Below, piece after piece: positions 34,205 through 43,140 of a stretch of DNA of 63,913 nucleotides (position 1 is its first letter; each line of letters begins with the position of its first letter). The stretch covers positions 1-63,913 of the forward strand of contig JADHVL010000021.1 of assembly GCA_016784025.1 (NCBI GenBank), given 5' to 3'. The DNA comes from Fidelibacterota bacterium. GTDB lineage: Bacteria; Fidelibacterota; UBA8477; JABMPR01. Both the position numbers and the translations under genes were made by a program. The notes beneath the pieces were generated by a model. That model had not been told where the DNA came from and ran no database searches. It saw nothing but the letters and a program-made list of their open reading frames with translations.

Positions 34205-35377
34205 TTATATCTTCACAAAAATCTTCTTAGCATACAGAACCCACAGGATTGCCAGCCAGAATGCTATATTAGTCAGTGCATACAGAAGGGAACCATTCAG
34301 GTCACCTGCTAGCGGTACGAAAATGCCGCCGTATAAGGCATGTTTGATAGAAACAATATCACCCTCAGCATTGGTGGTTTTCACCATGTACATCAAGCGG
34401 CCAAGAATCCCTGATCCTACAAATACCACGAGGGCATTACTTCCAAAAACAATAGCCGGTTTGATCCAGAAATTCATCTTTTTAACATCAATGAGATATG
34501 AAGATACAACAATCATCATGATGGCCAATCCATCCATGGTGATAACATACGATACTGTCCACAACTGCTTATTGATGGGTTCAACGAGGCTGAGGAATGA
34601 GCCTGCAAAGAACAACATGATCCCGAGCACACTTAAATTACTGAGTTTTTCCTGATGATCGATGGGTTTGCGCAAATATTCACCCAGCCAAAAACCACTC
34701 ATGAGGGTCACAACTGCAGGCAGGGTCGACAATAATCCTTCTGGATCAAAAGGGACACCTGTACCACCGTACAAGTGAGCTTTACCAAAAAGCAGGATAT
34801 CCATGTAACGGATAAAATTATCAGCCAGTTCAAAACTACCTGCTCCCCAGCCATCTACCAGTGGAACTCGCATAAAAAACTCATAAATAACTACCAGAGC
34901 TCCCACTGCAATTATTCTGGAGGAGGTCCTCGGGAAATAGAGGATGATCAGTCCACCAATGAGATAACTCAGACCGATCCTCTGTAAAACACCCCAGTAT
35001 CGTAGTGTGAGAAACCGCCGGAAAATATCCATAAATTCGAAATCAGAAGCCATCTGGGCGTTGAGTGGAATATTAAAAGGGAATCCATTTAGAAAAAGAC
35101 CCAAGCCAATGATGATAGCACCTCTGGACCAGACTTTTTTCTTGAGGGCTGCCACATCCGCGCCAGCCTCCATACGTTTCCCAAAACTGAGGGCCATGGC
35201 CACGCCAACGATAAAGAGGAAAAATGGAAAGACCAGATCTGTGGGTGTCCAGCCATGCCACCGGGCATGACGCAGGGGTCCATATATATGCGACCAGCTT
35301 CCGGGATTATTGACCAGAATCATCAATCCGACGGTCAAACCTCGAAATACATCCAGAGAAATCATACGATCTTTCAT
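34205..35377 (-). CDS. Acyltransferase family membrane protein (NagX / DUF5009-like)
   Basis: A 390-residue polytopic membrane protein of the heparan-alpha-glucosaminide N-acetyltransferase-like family. The N-terminus is diagnostic: RMISLDVFRGLTVGLMILVNNPG, then 'HARWHGWTPTDLVFPFFLFIVGVAMALSFG', and 'LRYWGVLQRIGLSYLIGG'. About ten spans are visible. These proteins move acetyl groups across the membrane onto sugars; the substrate here is unknown. It begins the minus-strand operon with the YiiX-like lipoprotein and the HExxxHG protein, so a role in glycan or envelope modification is plausible. Confidence 0.85.
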   Translation of the reverse strand: MKDRMISLDVFRGLTVGLMILVNNPGSWSHIYGPLRHARWHGWTPTDLVFPFFLFIVGVAMALSFGKRMEAGADVAALKKKVWSRGAIIIGLGLFLNGFPFNIPLNAQMASDFEFMDIFRRFLTLRYWGVLQRIGLSYLIGGLIILYFPRTSSRIIAVGALVVIYEFFMRVPLVDGWGAGSFELADNFIRYMDILLFGKAHLYGGTGVPFDPEGLLSTLPAVVTLMSGFWLGEYLRKPIDHQEKLSNLSVLGIMLFFAGSFLSLVEPINKQLWTVSYVITMDGLAIMMIVVSSYLIDVKKMNFWIKPAIVFGSNALVVFVGSGILGRLMYMVKTTNAEGDIVSIKHALYGGIFVPLAGDLNGSLLYALTNIAFWLAILWVLYAKKIFVKI

Positions 35378-35668
35378 GCAGGCTCCTTTATTTGATGAGT
35401 CTTATGATGATCACAAAATAGATGGGGAGAAGTTAATATGCACATGTGAATTAGTCGGACCTCCAAATAGTTCAGTAAATTTAATGGGAATGGTTTAATA
35501 TTTGCTTTGAGCAACCATGACTAATCCACATCAATTCTAAAATGATAGGATGATGGGCATACTTCACACTTGAAATTTGTATTGGGGAGTTCATATTTAC
35601 CCTGTGTTAAACCAACAATCGAAACGGCAAATTACCCTAGCCTTTAAACATAGATCGGAGCTGGTATC
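35378..35668. other. Divergent intergenic region upstream of frdCAB
   Basis: A 291-base non-coding gap between the acyltransferase gene and frdC. It should carry promoters for both directions. Only the GGAG ribosome binding site of frdC (near 35657) is clear; I see no convincing -35/-10 pair, palindrome or RNA structure. Confidence 0.4.
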
Positions 35669-36457
35669 ATGACTGGTATTGATACTGAATTATACCCGAA
35701 AGCAGAAACTCGGCACAGTCAAACGAGCAGCGCTTTCAAAAAAGCAAAAAAAGCTTTACGAGATGAACGTATCAGTGGTCTTACTGGTGCCTTTTTAGCC
35801 ATGTTTATTTGGGGGCACCTGCTTGCAGAGTCTTCAATTATTTTTGGGAAAGAAACCTACAACATGGTTGCCAACTTCATGGAACATACTATTCCAATGG
35901 CTCAACCCGTTCTATTTATTGTAACTATTGCTTTTTTCGTTCACTTCATCTGGGCCAGTCGTAAAATTCCAGGTAAGCTACGTGATAGAAAAAGAATGTT
36001 GGAATTGGGTGAGAAACTACAGCAATCCAGCAAGGGGTGGCAGCAAGATCCAAAATCAGATATCAAACTGCGATCACATTTTGAGACCTCTTTGTGGATT
36101 ACACAAGTTCGAACGGGGATGATCGTTTTAGCAGCAGGCTCGTTCCATTTAGTCCTGGTGACCTGGAACCTGTTTTCAGATATGGGCTATGTTGGACAAG
36201 CTATCGGGTATACCGCGGATCTGACAGTATCTCGCATGAGCAGTGGTCTATGGATTCTGTACTCAGTACTCATGGTATCTGTGGTGGCACACATGGCAAT
36301 TGGTGTCTATCGTCTACTGGTCAAGTGGTTTGCAGATACCTGGTTTGTCCGCAATTATGCCAAAGCATTTTTCTATCTACTTTTCACCTTTTATATCGTG
36401 CTGGGCACCATCACAATTCTTAGTGCATCCGGCGTGTGGGAAGGACTACTCACATGA
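35669..36457 (+). CDS. frdC: Fumarate reductase/succinate dehydrogenase cytochrome b subunit
   Basis: A 262-residue dihaem membrane anchor of the Wolinella-type quinol:fumarate reductase. It has five spans. Four His sit at the ends of spans as expected for two haems: H50 (IWGH), H92 (FFVHFIW), H160 (GSFHLVLV) and H208 (SVVAHMAIGVYRL). The middle loop and the 'TSLWITQVRTGMIVLAAGSFHL' block match this class rather than the E. coli SdhCD pair. With frdA and frdB it would exchange electrons between (mena)quinol and fumarate/succinate. Its TGA overlaps the frdA ATG (ATGA). Confidence 0.9.
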   Translation: MTGIDTELYPKAETRHSQTSSAFKKAKKALRDERISGLTGAFLAMFIWGHLLAESSIIFGKETYNMVANFMEHTIPMAQPVLFIVTIAFFVHFIWASRKIPGKLRDRKRMLELGEKLQQSSKGWQQDPKSDIKLRSHFETSLWITQVRTGMIVLAAGSFHLVLVTWNLFSDMGYVGQAIGYTADLTVSRMSSGLWILYSVLMVSVVAHMAIGVYRLLVKWFADTWFVRNYAKAFFYLLFTFYIVLGTITILSASGVWEGLLT

Positions 36458-38403
36458 GAACCTTAATTAGTGATGTTCTGATCATTGGTGCTGGTCTGGC
36501 CGGAGAACGAGCCGCCATTGCCAGCGCGCAAGCGGGTTTGGATGTAACCATGCTTTCCCTGGTTCCCCCACGAAGAAGTCATTCTGCTGCTGCTCAGGGT
36601 GGTATGCAGGCTTCACTAGGTAACTCCGTGAAAGGCAAGGGTGATAACCCTACAGTTCACTGGCTTGATACTGTCAAAGGATCTGACTGGGGTGCAGATC
36701 AGGAAGTTGCTCGCATATTTGCAGACAATGCCCCAATCGCCATGCGCGAAATGGCGCATTTTGGTGTTCCCTGGAACCGCGTCGAAGGTGGTCCCCGTGA
36801 TGTATATATCAAGGGCAAGAAAACCACCATCGTCGAAGATGATGCAAATGAAGGTCTCATTACCGCCCGTGATTTTGGTGGTACAGCAAAATGGCGGACC
36901 TGCTATACTGCTGACGGAACCGGACACACCGTACTTTATGCCATGGATAATCTGGCTGTCCAATTAGACATTACCATCCACGATCGCATGGAAGCCTTAT
37001 GTCTCATTCACGAAGATGGTGTATGTATTGGAGCCATTGTGCGCTCATTGAGAGATGGTGAGATTCTCGCATATCTGGCTAAGGCCACAGCTATCGCAAC
37101 TGGTGGATATGGTCGACTCTATGGTGAATCAACCAATGCCATTATCAATGAGGGAACTGGATCCTGGTTGGCACTCCAGACTGGATTGGTCCCGCTGGGC
37201 AATATGGAAGCCGTTCAGTTTCACCCCACAGGCATTGTACCTACAGATATTCTTGTTACAGAAGGTTGTCGTGGTGATGGTGGACTTCTATTGGATGTCG
37301 ATGGATATAGATTCATGCCTGAATACGAACCTGAAAAGCAGGAACTGGCCTCTCGTGATGTGGTTTCCCGCAGAATGAAGCAACACATTTTAAAGGGCAA
37401 GGGTGTTCAATCATCCTATGGTGAACACCTCTGGCTCGACCTACGTCATCTCGGTGAAGAGCACCTCACAACCAAACTTCGCGAAGTCTATGATATCTGT
37501 ATGTTTTTTATTGGTGTGAATCCCATTAAAGAGCTCATTCCTGTGCGTCCCACTCAGCACTATTCCATGGGTGGTATTCGTGTAAACAAAGATGGTCATG
37601 CCTATGGTATGAAAGGTCTATTTGCACTGGGTGAAGTTGCCTGCTGGGATATGCATGGATTTAATCGGCTAGGTGGTAACTCACTGGCTGAAACCGTGGT
37701 GGCAGGTATGGTGGTTGGCAACAAGATCGCAGACTATGCCAAAACCGCTGAACTGAATGCCAATGTCTCTCTCGCTGAAAAATTTGGTAAGGAACAAACT
37801 GATCTTATACAGCATCTTCTAACCAACTCAGGAACTGAGGATGTATATGCCCTCCGTGATGAAATAGCTGAATTGCTAAAGGATCATGTTCACATTTTCA
37901 GAACTGGTGAAGGTCTCGAAAAAGCTGTCACCGGTCTTAAAGAAATTCTGGGTCGCCTGAAGAATGTGAGAGTTAAAGCACAGGCTCCAGGCATGAATCC
38001 TGAACTCTCCCAGGCTCTTCGGATTGAAGGAATGGCAAAACAAGCCTACATCATTGCTAAGGGAGCACTCCTGAGGACTGAATCTCGAGGTGCTCACACA
38101 CGCGAAGATTATCCAGCCAGAGACGACAAAAACTGGTTGAACAGAACACTGGCATCCTGGAAAATTGGCGCCGATGAACCTGAATTTAATTATGAACCAG
38201 TTGGTCCTCTCGATCTACCCCCAGGTGATCGTGGGTATGGTGGGGGACAGATGATCGATATGGATCTCAGTCTTGAAGAATACAACGCCAAGGTCGATGT
38301 CGAGCAAAAGGCGCTTGGAAAACATACAACAAGTGACCCAATTGGAGTTAGCCTTCCTAAAGAAGCCTGGCGTGAAGAATCACCCTATAAGGATGCAAAA
38401 TAA
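36454..38403 (+). CDS. frdA: Fumarate reductase/succinate dehydrogenase flavoprotein
   Basis: A 649-residue catalytic subunit. FAD-binding VLIIGAGLAGERAA (8-21), RRSHSAAAQGG with H43 as the likely covalent FAD attachment site, the substrate loop 'QFHPTGIVPTDILVTEGCRGDGG', and 'RPTQHYSMGGIRVNKDGH' with the active-site His/Arg region are present. The C-terminal 'ESRGAHTREDYPARDDKNWLNRTLA' is also typical. I start at ATG 36454 rather than the longer in-frame form at 36436 because it makes the ATGA overlap with frdC and the normal N-terminus. The stop shares a base with the frdB start. Confidence 0.94.
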   Translation: MRTLISDVLIIGAGLAGERAAIASAQAGLDVTMLSLVPPRRSHSAAAQGGMQASLGNSVKGKGDNPTVHWLDTVKGSDWGADQEVARIFADNAPIAMREMAHFGVPWNRVEGGPRDVYIKGKKTTIVEDDANEGLITARDFGGTAKWRTCYTADGTGHTVLYAMDNLAVQLDITIHDRMEALCLIHEDGVCIGAIVRSLRDGEILAYLAKATAIATGGYGRLYGESTNAIINEGTGSWLALQTGLVPLGNMEAVQFHPTGIVPTDILVTEGCRGDGGLLLDVDGYRFMPEYEPEKQELASRDVVSRRMKQHILKGKGVQSSYGEHLWLDLRHLGEEHLTTKLREVYDICMFFIGVNPIKELIPVRPTQHYSMGGIRVNKDGHAYGMKGLFALGEVACWDMHGFNRLGGNSLAETVVAGMVVGNKIADYAKTAELNANVSLAEKFGKEQTDLIQHLLTNSGTEDVYALRDEIAELLKDHVHIFRTGEGLEKAVTGLKEILGRLKNVRVKAQAPGMNPELSQALRIEGMAKQAYIIAKGALLRTESRGAHTREDYPARDDKNWLNRTLASWKIGADEPEFNYEPVGPLDLPPGDRGYGGGQMIDMDLSLEEYNAKVDVEQKALGKHTTSDPIGVSLPKEAWREESPYKDAK

Positions 38404-39149
38404 TGGCACGTACCCTGACATTTAAAATATTCAGATATAACCCCACCAAAGAGAATGATGAGCCGCATATCGATACCTTTGAACTTGAGGAAACTCCTCG
38501 TTTAAATCTATTTACTGCGCTTCACCGAATCAGAGAGAAACAAGCCCCAGATCTCATGTATGACTTTGTCTGCCGCGCTGGCATTTGTGGCTCCTGTGCC
38601 ATGATGATCAATGGTCGACCCACCTTGGCTTGTCGGACACTTACTGCTGATCTGGCAGATACCATTGAACTCTATCCCTTACCCTTCTTTAAGCTACTTG
38701 GCGATCTTTCCGTGGATACTGGAGTCTGGTTCCATGATATGGCCAAACGGCTGGAATCCTGGATTCATACTACCAAGGAATTTGATCCAACTGCCGAAGA
38801 AGAGCGCATGGACAACGCCACTGCCAATAAAATCTATGAATCTGAACGTTGTATTGAGTGTGGTTGCTGTGTGGCAGCCTGTGCTACAGCCCAGGTTTAT
38901 CCAGATTTCCTCGGTGCAGCTGGCCTGAACCGCGTCGGCCGTTTTATGTTTGATCCTCGTGATACCCGCGGAGAACAGGAATGGTTCGAATTGGTCTCAA
39001 CTGATATTGGTGTTTTTGGCTGTATCGGTATGATGGCCTGTGACGATGTCTGTCCCAAGGATCTGCCGCTTCTGGAGGTCTTCTCATATATCCGTCGCAA
39101 GATGAATTCTGGTGTGAAGGTCGCTGTGACTGAAATGGATCTCACCTAA
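38403..39149 (+). CDS. frdB: Fumarate reductase/succinate dehydrogenase iron-sulfur subunit
   Basis: A 248-residue electron-transfer subunit. The [2Fe-2S] ligands are C57, C62, C65 and C77 (CRAGICGSC ... TLAC). The [4Fe-4S] and [3Fe-4S] ligands come from CIECGCCVAAC and from CIGMMACDDVCPKDLPL. It completes the frdCAB operon, which shows one-base overlaps throughout. Two hairpins follow the stop. Direction of the reaction (fumarate respiration or succinate oxidation) cannot be told from sequence. Confidence 0.93.
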   Translation: MARTLTFKIFRYNPTKENDEPHIDTFELEETPRLNLFTALHRIREKQAPDLMYDFVCRAGICGSCAMMINGRPTLACRTLTADLADTIELYPLPFFKLLGDLSVDTGVWFHDMAKRLESWIHTTKEFDPTAEEERMDNATANKIYESERCIECGCCVAACATAQVYPDFLGAAGLNRVGRFMFDPRDTRGEQEWFELVSTDIGVFGCIGMMACDDVCPKDLPLLEVFSYIRRKMNSGVKVAVTEMDLT

Positions 39150-39225
39150 AAACCTGTTTTCGCGAAGCCAAACAGGTTTCGTAAAAAAAAGGAGCCCCGA
39201 CATACACATCGGGGCTCTTTTTTTT
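39150..39225. terminator. Tandem hairpins; bidirectional terminator after frdB
   Basis: First hairpin AAACCTGTTT/AAACAGGTTT (39150-39179). Second hairpin GAGCCCCGA/TCGGGGCTC (39192-39217) with an A-run on the left and a T-run on the right. It serves frdB and the convergent repeat-protein gene, whose stop lies at its edge. Confidence 0.88.
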
Positions 39226-41188
39226 ACTTCAAATACGTAATCTTTTGAGTTTGACTTATCCCACCCTCTTCTAGTACCACAAGATAGACACCTGCTTCAA
39301 CCTGCATCCCCTGCACATTTAAGCCGGTCCATTGAAGCTCATGAGTTCCAAGTGTCTGGTTCTCATCCACCAAAGTGTTGATCCTGACTCCCCTTAGATT
39401 GTAAACCGTGATGGTAGTATGCATTGTTTCATCGAGCTCATAGCGAATAGTAACTGAGGGATTAAAAGGATTGGGATAGGCAGCATGCAACCTAGTCGTG
39501 TTGGGTTGTACACTCTCAGTCCCAATACTTACGATATTCAGGTTTTCAAAATAGTTAAAAGTCCCATCATAATTTCCAACAGTCAGATCAAGATCACCAT
39601 CTCCGTTAAGGTCAGCCAGGGCGGGTGTAGCATTTTGGCCAAATGTAAATCCTGATAATGAATCAGGGTATTCAGTCCAAATACCACGCACATGACTGAA
39701 ATATTTCACATCCCGAAAGCTCTTTCCTACCAACATGTCCAGCTCACCATCCAAATTGATGTCACCCATGGTGAGGACAGCATTGCTACCCACATCTAAA
39801 CCGCTAAAAAAGTCAGTATTCTCGGTCCAAATAGCATCCAGAATGGTTCCAGTATTTTCATAATATGAAATTTGCCCGTCTTCCCGACCCACACACAAGT
39901 CCAGATCATCATCCTGATCTATGTCGTACAATCTTGGGCTGGACCATCCTCCCACATTGATACCGGTGAACTCAGAAGACTCAAGAACAAATGAAGTACC
40001 TGTGTTTCGATAATAATAGAGATTGCCACTGAGGTCCCCTACCACCAGATCATATTCACCATCTGAGTCAAGATCACCTGCAGCAACAGCGGAATATATG
40101 GAGTGGTCGATAATGCTGAATTGACTATGGTTGGCAGACCAGGCAGGTCCAGAGACATTACCAGTGTTTACATAATACTTGATATCTCCACTCTGACTGC
40201 CACTAAGCAGGTCAAGATCTCCATCATGGTCGAAATCGATAAAAACCGGGTTGCTGGCACCACCCACATCGATGACCCCGCCAAACAATGAGGTCACTTC
40301 AGACCAGGAGGCCGATGTGAGGGAGCCTGTGTTACGGTAATACTTGAGAGGACCGGAAGCTGTCCCATGAACCAGATCCTGCTTGCCATCACCTGTGAGG
40401 TCCACCAGGCAAGGTGAATTCCAATAGGTTGAGATACCTAGTCCTGAGAACTGTGAACTCATATTATTCCAGGACCAGGATTCCGGAGTTCCCATGTTTT
40501 GATAATAGTAAAATCCATATCCATCCCGACCCACCAGGAGATCAGAGTCACCATCAGCATCCATATCAGAAAACCAGGGATAGGCGTACAAGCCCACATC
40601 AAACCAGAATTCCTGAGTCCCAGTTATAAATATTGCCGTTTCAGGTGTTCCATAATTTTGATAATAATTGATGACCCCAGATTCGCTGAGCCCAATTACC
40701 ATATCAACATCACCATCATTATCCATATCAGCAAAATGTGGGACAGGATTCGGAGCAAGACTCAGTCCATCAAAAAACCCCTCCACCTTTTCAAACACAG
40801 CGACGATTGATGTCCCAGTGTTTTCGTAGAGTTGTAGTCCAGTATATCCACCGCTGACAAAATCCAAATCACTATCTGCGTCCAGGTCGACACAAACCCC
40901 TATTTCACAGTCCAGTTCCTGAACTGAAGCAAAAAGGTTATCACCAGGTTGGAAAGTTGGAGAGGTCAGCGAACCGGTATTCTCAAAATAAAGGGGTGGA
41001 CTACTGATACTTCCCAGAATCATGTCAAAATCCTGATCATTGTCAAGATCGGCAAAGCGAGGTTGGGAAAAGGGGAGGGATGGAACACCGCTGGGATTGA
41101 ATATCTGATCATTTTGCTGCCACATTTGTGCCTGACAAAGGACAACGCATATCGTGACCAGTAATAATTTTATAGTTAATTTATTCAT
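39224..41188 (-). CDS. Secreted FG-GAP/VCBS-type repeat protein with T9SS-like sorting domain
   Basis: A 654-residue exported protein. The signal peptide is MNKLTIKLLLVTICVVLCQAQ (start at ATG 41188, preceded by GAGGGGAT). Residues ~35-560 consist of about twelve repeats of ~45 residues with the motif D-x-D-x-D-G-D-x-D-L-(V)-x-G (calcium-binding beta-propeller type) and 'YYxNTG'. The last ~85 residues (YPNPFNPSVTIRYEL ... VYNLRG ... GVYLVVLEEG) are a Por-secretion/T9SS-type C-terminal sorting domain. It would be exported and attached at the surface or released. This sorting domain is the best phylum-level clue in the window. Confidence 0.9.
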   Translation of the reverse strand: MNKLTIKLLLVTICVVLCQAQMWQQNDQIFNPSGVPSLPFSQPRFADLDNDQDFDMILGSISSPPLYFENTGSLTSPTFQPGDNLFASVQELDCEIGVCVDLDADSDLDFVSGGYTGLQLYENTGTSIVAVFEKVEGFFDGLSLAPNPVPHFADMDNDGDVDMVIGLSESGVINYYQNYGTPETAIFITGTQEFWFDVGLYAYPWFSDMDADGDSDLLVGRDGYGFYYYQNMGTPESWSWNNMSSQFSGLGISTYWNSPCLVDLTGDGKQDLVHGTASGPLKYYRNTGSLTSASWSEVTSLFGGVIDVGGASNPVFIDFDHDGDLDLLSGSQSGDIKYYVNTGNVSGPAWSANHSQFSIIDHSIYSAVAAGDLDSDGEYDLVVGDLSGNLYYYRNTGTSFVLESSEFTGINVGGWSSPRLYDIDQDDDLDLCVGREDGQISYYENTGTILDAIWTENTDFFSGLDVGSNAVLTMGDINLDGELDMLVGKSFRDVKYFSHVRGIWTEYPDSLSGFTFGQNATPALADLNGDGDLDLTVGNYDGTFNYFENLNIVSIGTESVQPNTTRLHAAYPNPFNPSVTIRYELDETMHTTITVYNLRGVRINTLVDENQTLGTHELQWTGLNVQGMQVEAGVYLVVLEEGGISQTQKITYLK

Positions 41189-41266
41189 GATATCCCCTCG
41201 CTGATTGTGATGAAATCTATGGATGCAATTGAGCAAAGCAAGCCACAAGGGCTCTGCGCTGAAGAA

Positions 41267-42445
41267 TTATTTAAATGTCGAGGCTTTCACCAGAAGCTCT
41301 TCCCACTCCTCTTCCCATTTCGAATCAATGGTAATCCCCCCACCTGAGCCCAGAGATATTTTTGAATCCTGTTGAACCAGGGTCCGAATAGCAATATTAA
41401 AACTGAAGTCTCCATCGGGATGGAAATACCCCATGGAACCAGTATAAACACCCCTGGAGGCATCTTCCAATTCATCAATAATTTCCATCGCGTGTTTTTT
41501 GGGACAGCCTGTGATGGATCCACCTGGTAACATGGATAGCAGGGCATCAACTGGTTTGAGGTCCTGCCTGAGACGTCCTGAGATTCTAGAAAAGGTGTGC
41601 CATACTTTGGGAAGCTTTCGCATATCCCTAACGGCTTCAAGAGCAATACTGCCGATCTCACTAACTTTGCCCAGATCATTCCTGAGTAGATCTGTGATCA
41701 TGAATAATTCAGCCTGTTCCTTTTCACTACTCATCAATTCCTGTCGACGTGCATCGTCTTCCTGTTGGGTTGCCCCACGGGGACGGGTTCCCTTTATAGG
41801 CTCCGTTGTTACAATCCCATCACTATGATGTAGAAATAACTCCGGTGACAGGGAAGTGACCTTCAGTTCATAGCATTCCAGGGCCATGGCATAGGCGGCA
41901 GGATGTTTTTTAAGCATTGAAGCATATGAAATTGGGTCACGGGTCTTCCCTATGAGCTGGTGTGTGAAATTGAGCTGATAAAAATCTCCAGCACGGATAT
42001 ACTCGTGGATACGAGCGATGGTGTTTTTATAGTGTGATTCTGAGATAGTTGATACGAATTCAATTGATGCAGACGAGTCCAGCTCCGGTTCTTCAACATC
42101 AAGATCCGGCTGGTTTATTCCCACATAACTTGGTTGTCCTTGATGGTACTCAACCCAGTGATCATAGGCATGAATGACAGCCAATGGAACCTGGCTCGAG
42201 TGGCGACTGGTCACATCCTGTAATGCCATCCCCAGGTCATAGCTGAAATACCCACTACACAATTTGTCCCGGTTCACTTCCAAAAAGTCTAGTAAAGCAG
42301 GTAGTTCAGCCATATCCCTGAGTACGAAGCCTGAGCTGGGATCAGCAGCCAGCAGATCGCGCCACATGGAGGTGCCATCACTGTCTGTTCGAAAACAGGT
42401 GTTATCTGCCTGAGAAACTTGCGACCATAGTTGCTCCTTGTTCAT
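41267..42445 (-). CDS. pabB: Aminodeoxychorismate synthase component I
   Basis: A 392-residue chorismate-utilising enzyme. Blocks: 'YIRAGDFYQLNFTHQL', 'EPIKGTRPRG' with the Lys of the PIKGT motif that marks PabB (TrpE has PIAGT), 'FMITDLLRNDLGKV', 'LPGGSITGCPKKHAMEIIDELE' and 'GVYTGSMGYFHPDGDFSFNIAIRTL'. It adds ammonia to chorismate for folate synthesis together with PabA, encoded one base upstream. The N-terminal domain is shorter than in many homologues, but the catalytic domain is complete. Confidence 0.88.
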   Translation of the reverse strand: MNKEQLWSQVSQADNTCFRTDSDGTSMWRDLLAADPSSGFVLRDMAELPALLDFLEVNRDKLCSGYFSYDLGMALQDVTSRHSSQVPLAVIHAYDHWVEYHQGQPSYVGINQPDLDVEEPELDSSASIEFVSTISESHYKNTIARIHEYIRAGDFYQLNFTHQLIGKTRDPISYASMLKKHPAAYAMALECYELKVTSLSPELFLHHSDGIVTTEPIKGTRPRGATQQEDDARRQELMSSEKEQAELFMITDLLRNDLGKVSEIGSIALEAVRDMRKLPKVWHTFSRISGRLRQDLKPVDALLSMLPGGSITGCPKKHAMEIIDELEDASRGVYTGSMGYFHPDGDFSFNIAIRTLVQQDSKISLGSGGGITIDSKWEEEWEELLVKASTFK

Positions 42446-42446
42446 A

Positions 42447-43007
42447 TCAGAGTGCCAGAAATTTTTCGATGATATGGTTCCCCGTATTCATCATTAAAAA
42501 GGATTCTGGATGAAACTGTAAGCCAAAAACAGGCAAACTCTCATGCTCAATAGACATGATATCTCCGGTAGCATCATGGGAAGTAGCCTGGAAGCCTGCA
42601 GGTACATCATCAATCACCAGGGAGTGATAGCGTGCCACTTCAAAGGATGAATCCAGATCAGCCATGATCCTGGAGCCCCTAGTTGTTATCGTAGTAGTTT
42701 TCCCATAGACAAGTCGGTGAGCTTGAACAACCGATTTTCCATAGGCAACCGCCAGACATTGGTGCCCCAGACAGATGCCCAGGATGGGAGTGCGGTCATA
42801 AAACTCCTTAATAAGTGGAATGCAGATACCTGAGTCGGCCGGTGTTTTCGGTCCCGGACCTAGAATAATTCGCTCTGGGTTTAGATCAGCAATAGCGTCG
42901 ATAGTGAGGATATCGTTCTTTTTGACAATAACCTTTTGCCCAAAACTTGACACCTGTTGGTAAAGGTTATAGGTAAAGGAATCGTAATTATCAATGAGTA
43001 GAATCAT
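42447..43007 (-). CDS. pabA: Aminodeoxychorismate/anthranilate synthase glutamine amidotransferase
   Basis: A 186-residue class I amidotransferase. Catalytic Cys in PILGICLGHQCLA, His and Glu in LQFHPES near the C-terminus, and 'LIDNYDSFTYNLYQ' at the start. It supplies ammonia to PabB; the pair lies alone here without trp genes, which favours folate over tryptophan, though such subunits can serve both. Confidence 0.9.
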   Translation of the reverse strand: MILLIDNYDSFTYNLYQQVSSFGQKVIVKKNDILTIDAIADLNPERIILGPGPKTPADSGICIPLIKEFYDRTPILGICLGHQCLAVAYGKSVVQAHRLVYGKTTTITTRGSRIMADLDSSFEVARYHSLVIDDVPAGFQATSHDATGDIMSIEHESLPVFGLQFHPESFLMMNTGNHIIEKFLAL

Positions 43008-43105
43008 GGGTTGAAAATATGATGTATTTGGTTACATCAAACTGGAGTCTTCACGAGGGAGCCCTTCCACAAGCCAGGAACCGCGACTGCGATAGTCTCA
43101 GGTTT

Positions 43106-43138
43106 GAGATTGCCCCGCCTCTCAGGCTCGCAAAGACC
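43106..43138. repeat. REP-like repeat (GAGATTGCC...GCTCGCAAAGAC family)
   Basis: GAGATTGCCCCGCCTCTCAG followed by GCTCGCAAAGACC, a third dispersed repeat family of a type frequent in FCB genomes. It occupies the gap between pabA and the end of the TPR lipoprotein gene. Confidence 0.5.
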
Positions 43139-43140
43139 AA

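Noticed and set aside
39224..41188. CRISPR-like regularity in the repeats of the T9SS-type protein
   Set aside because: The ~135-base periodicity comes from coding repeats (DxDGDxD propeller units) with diverged DNA, not identical repeats with spacers.
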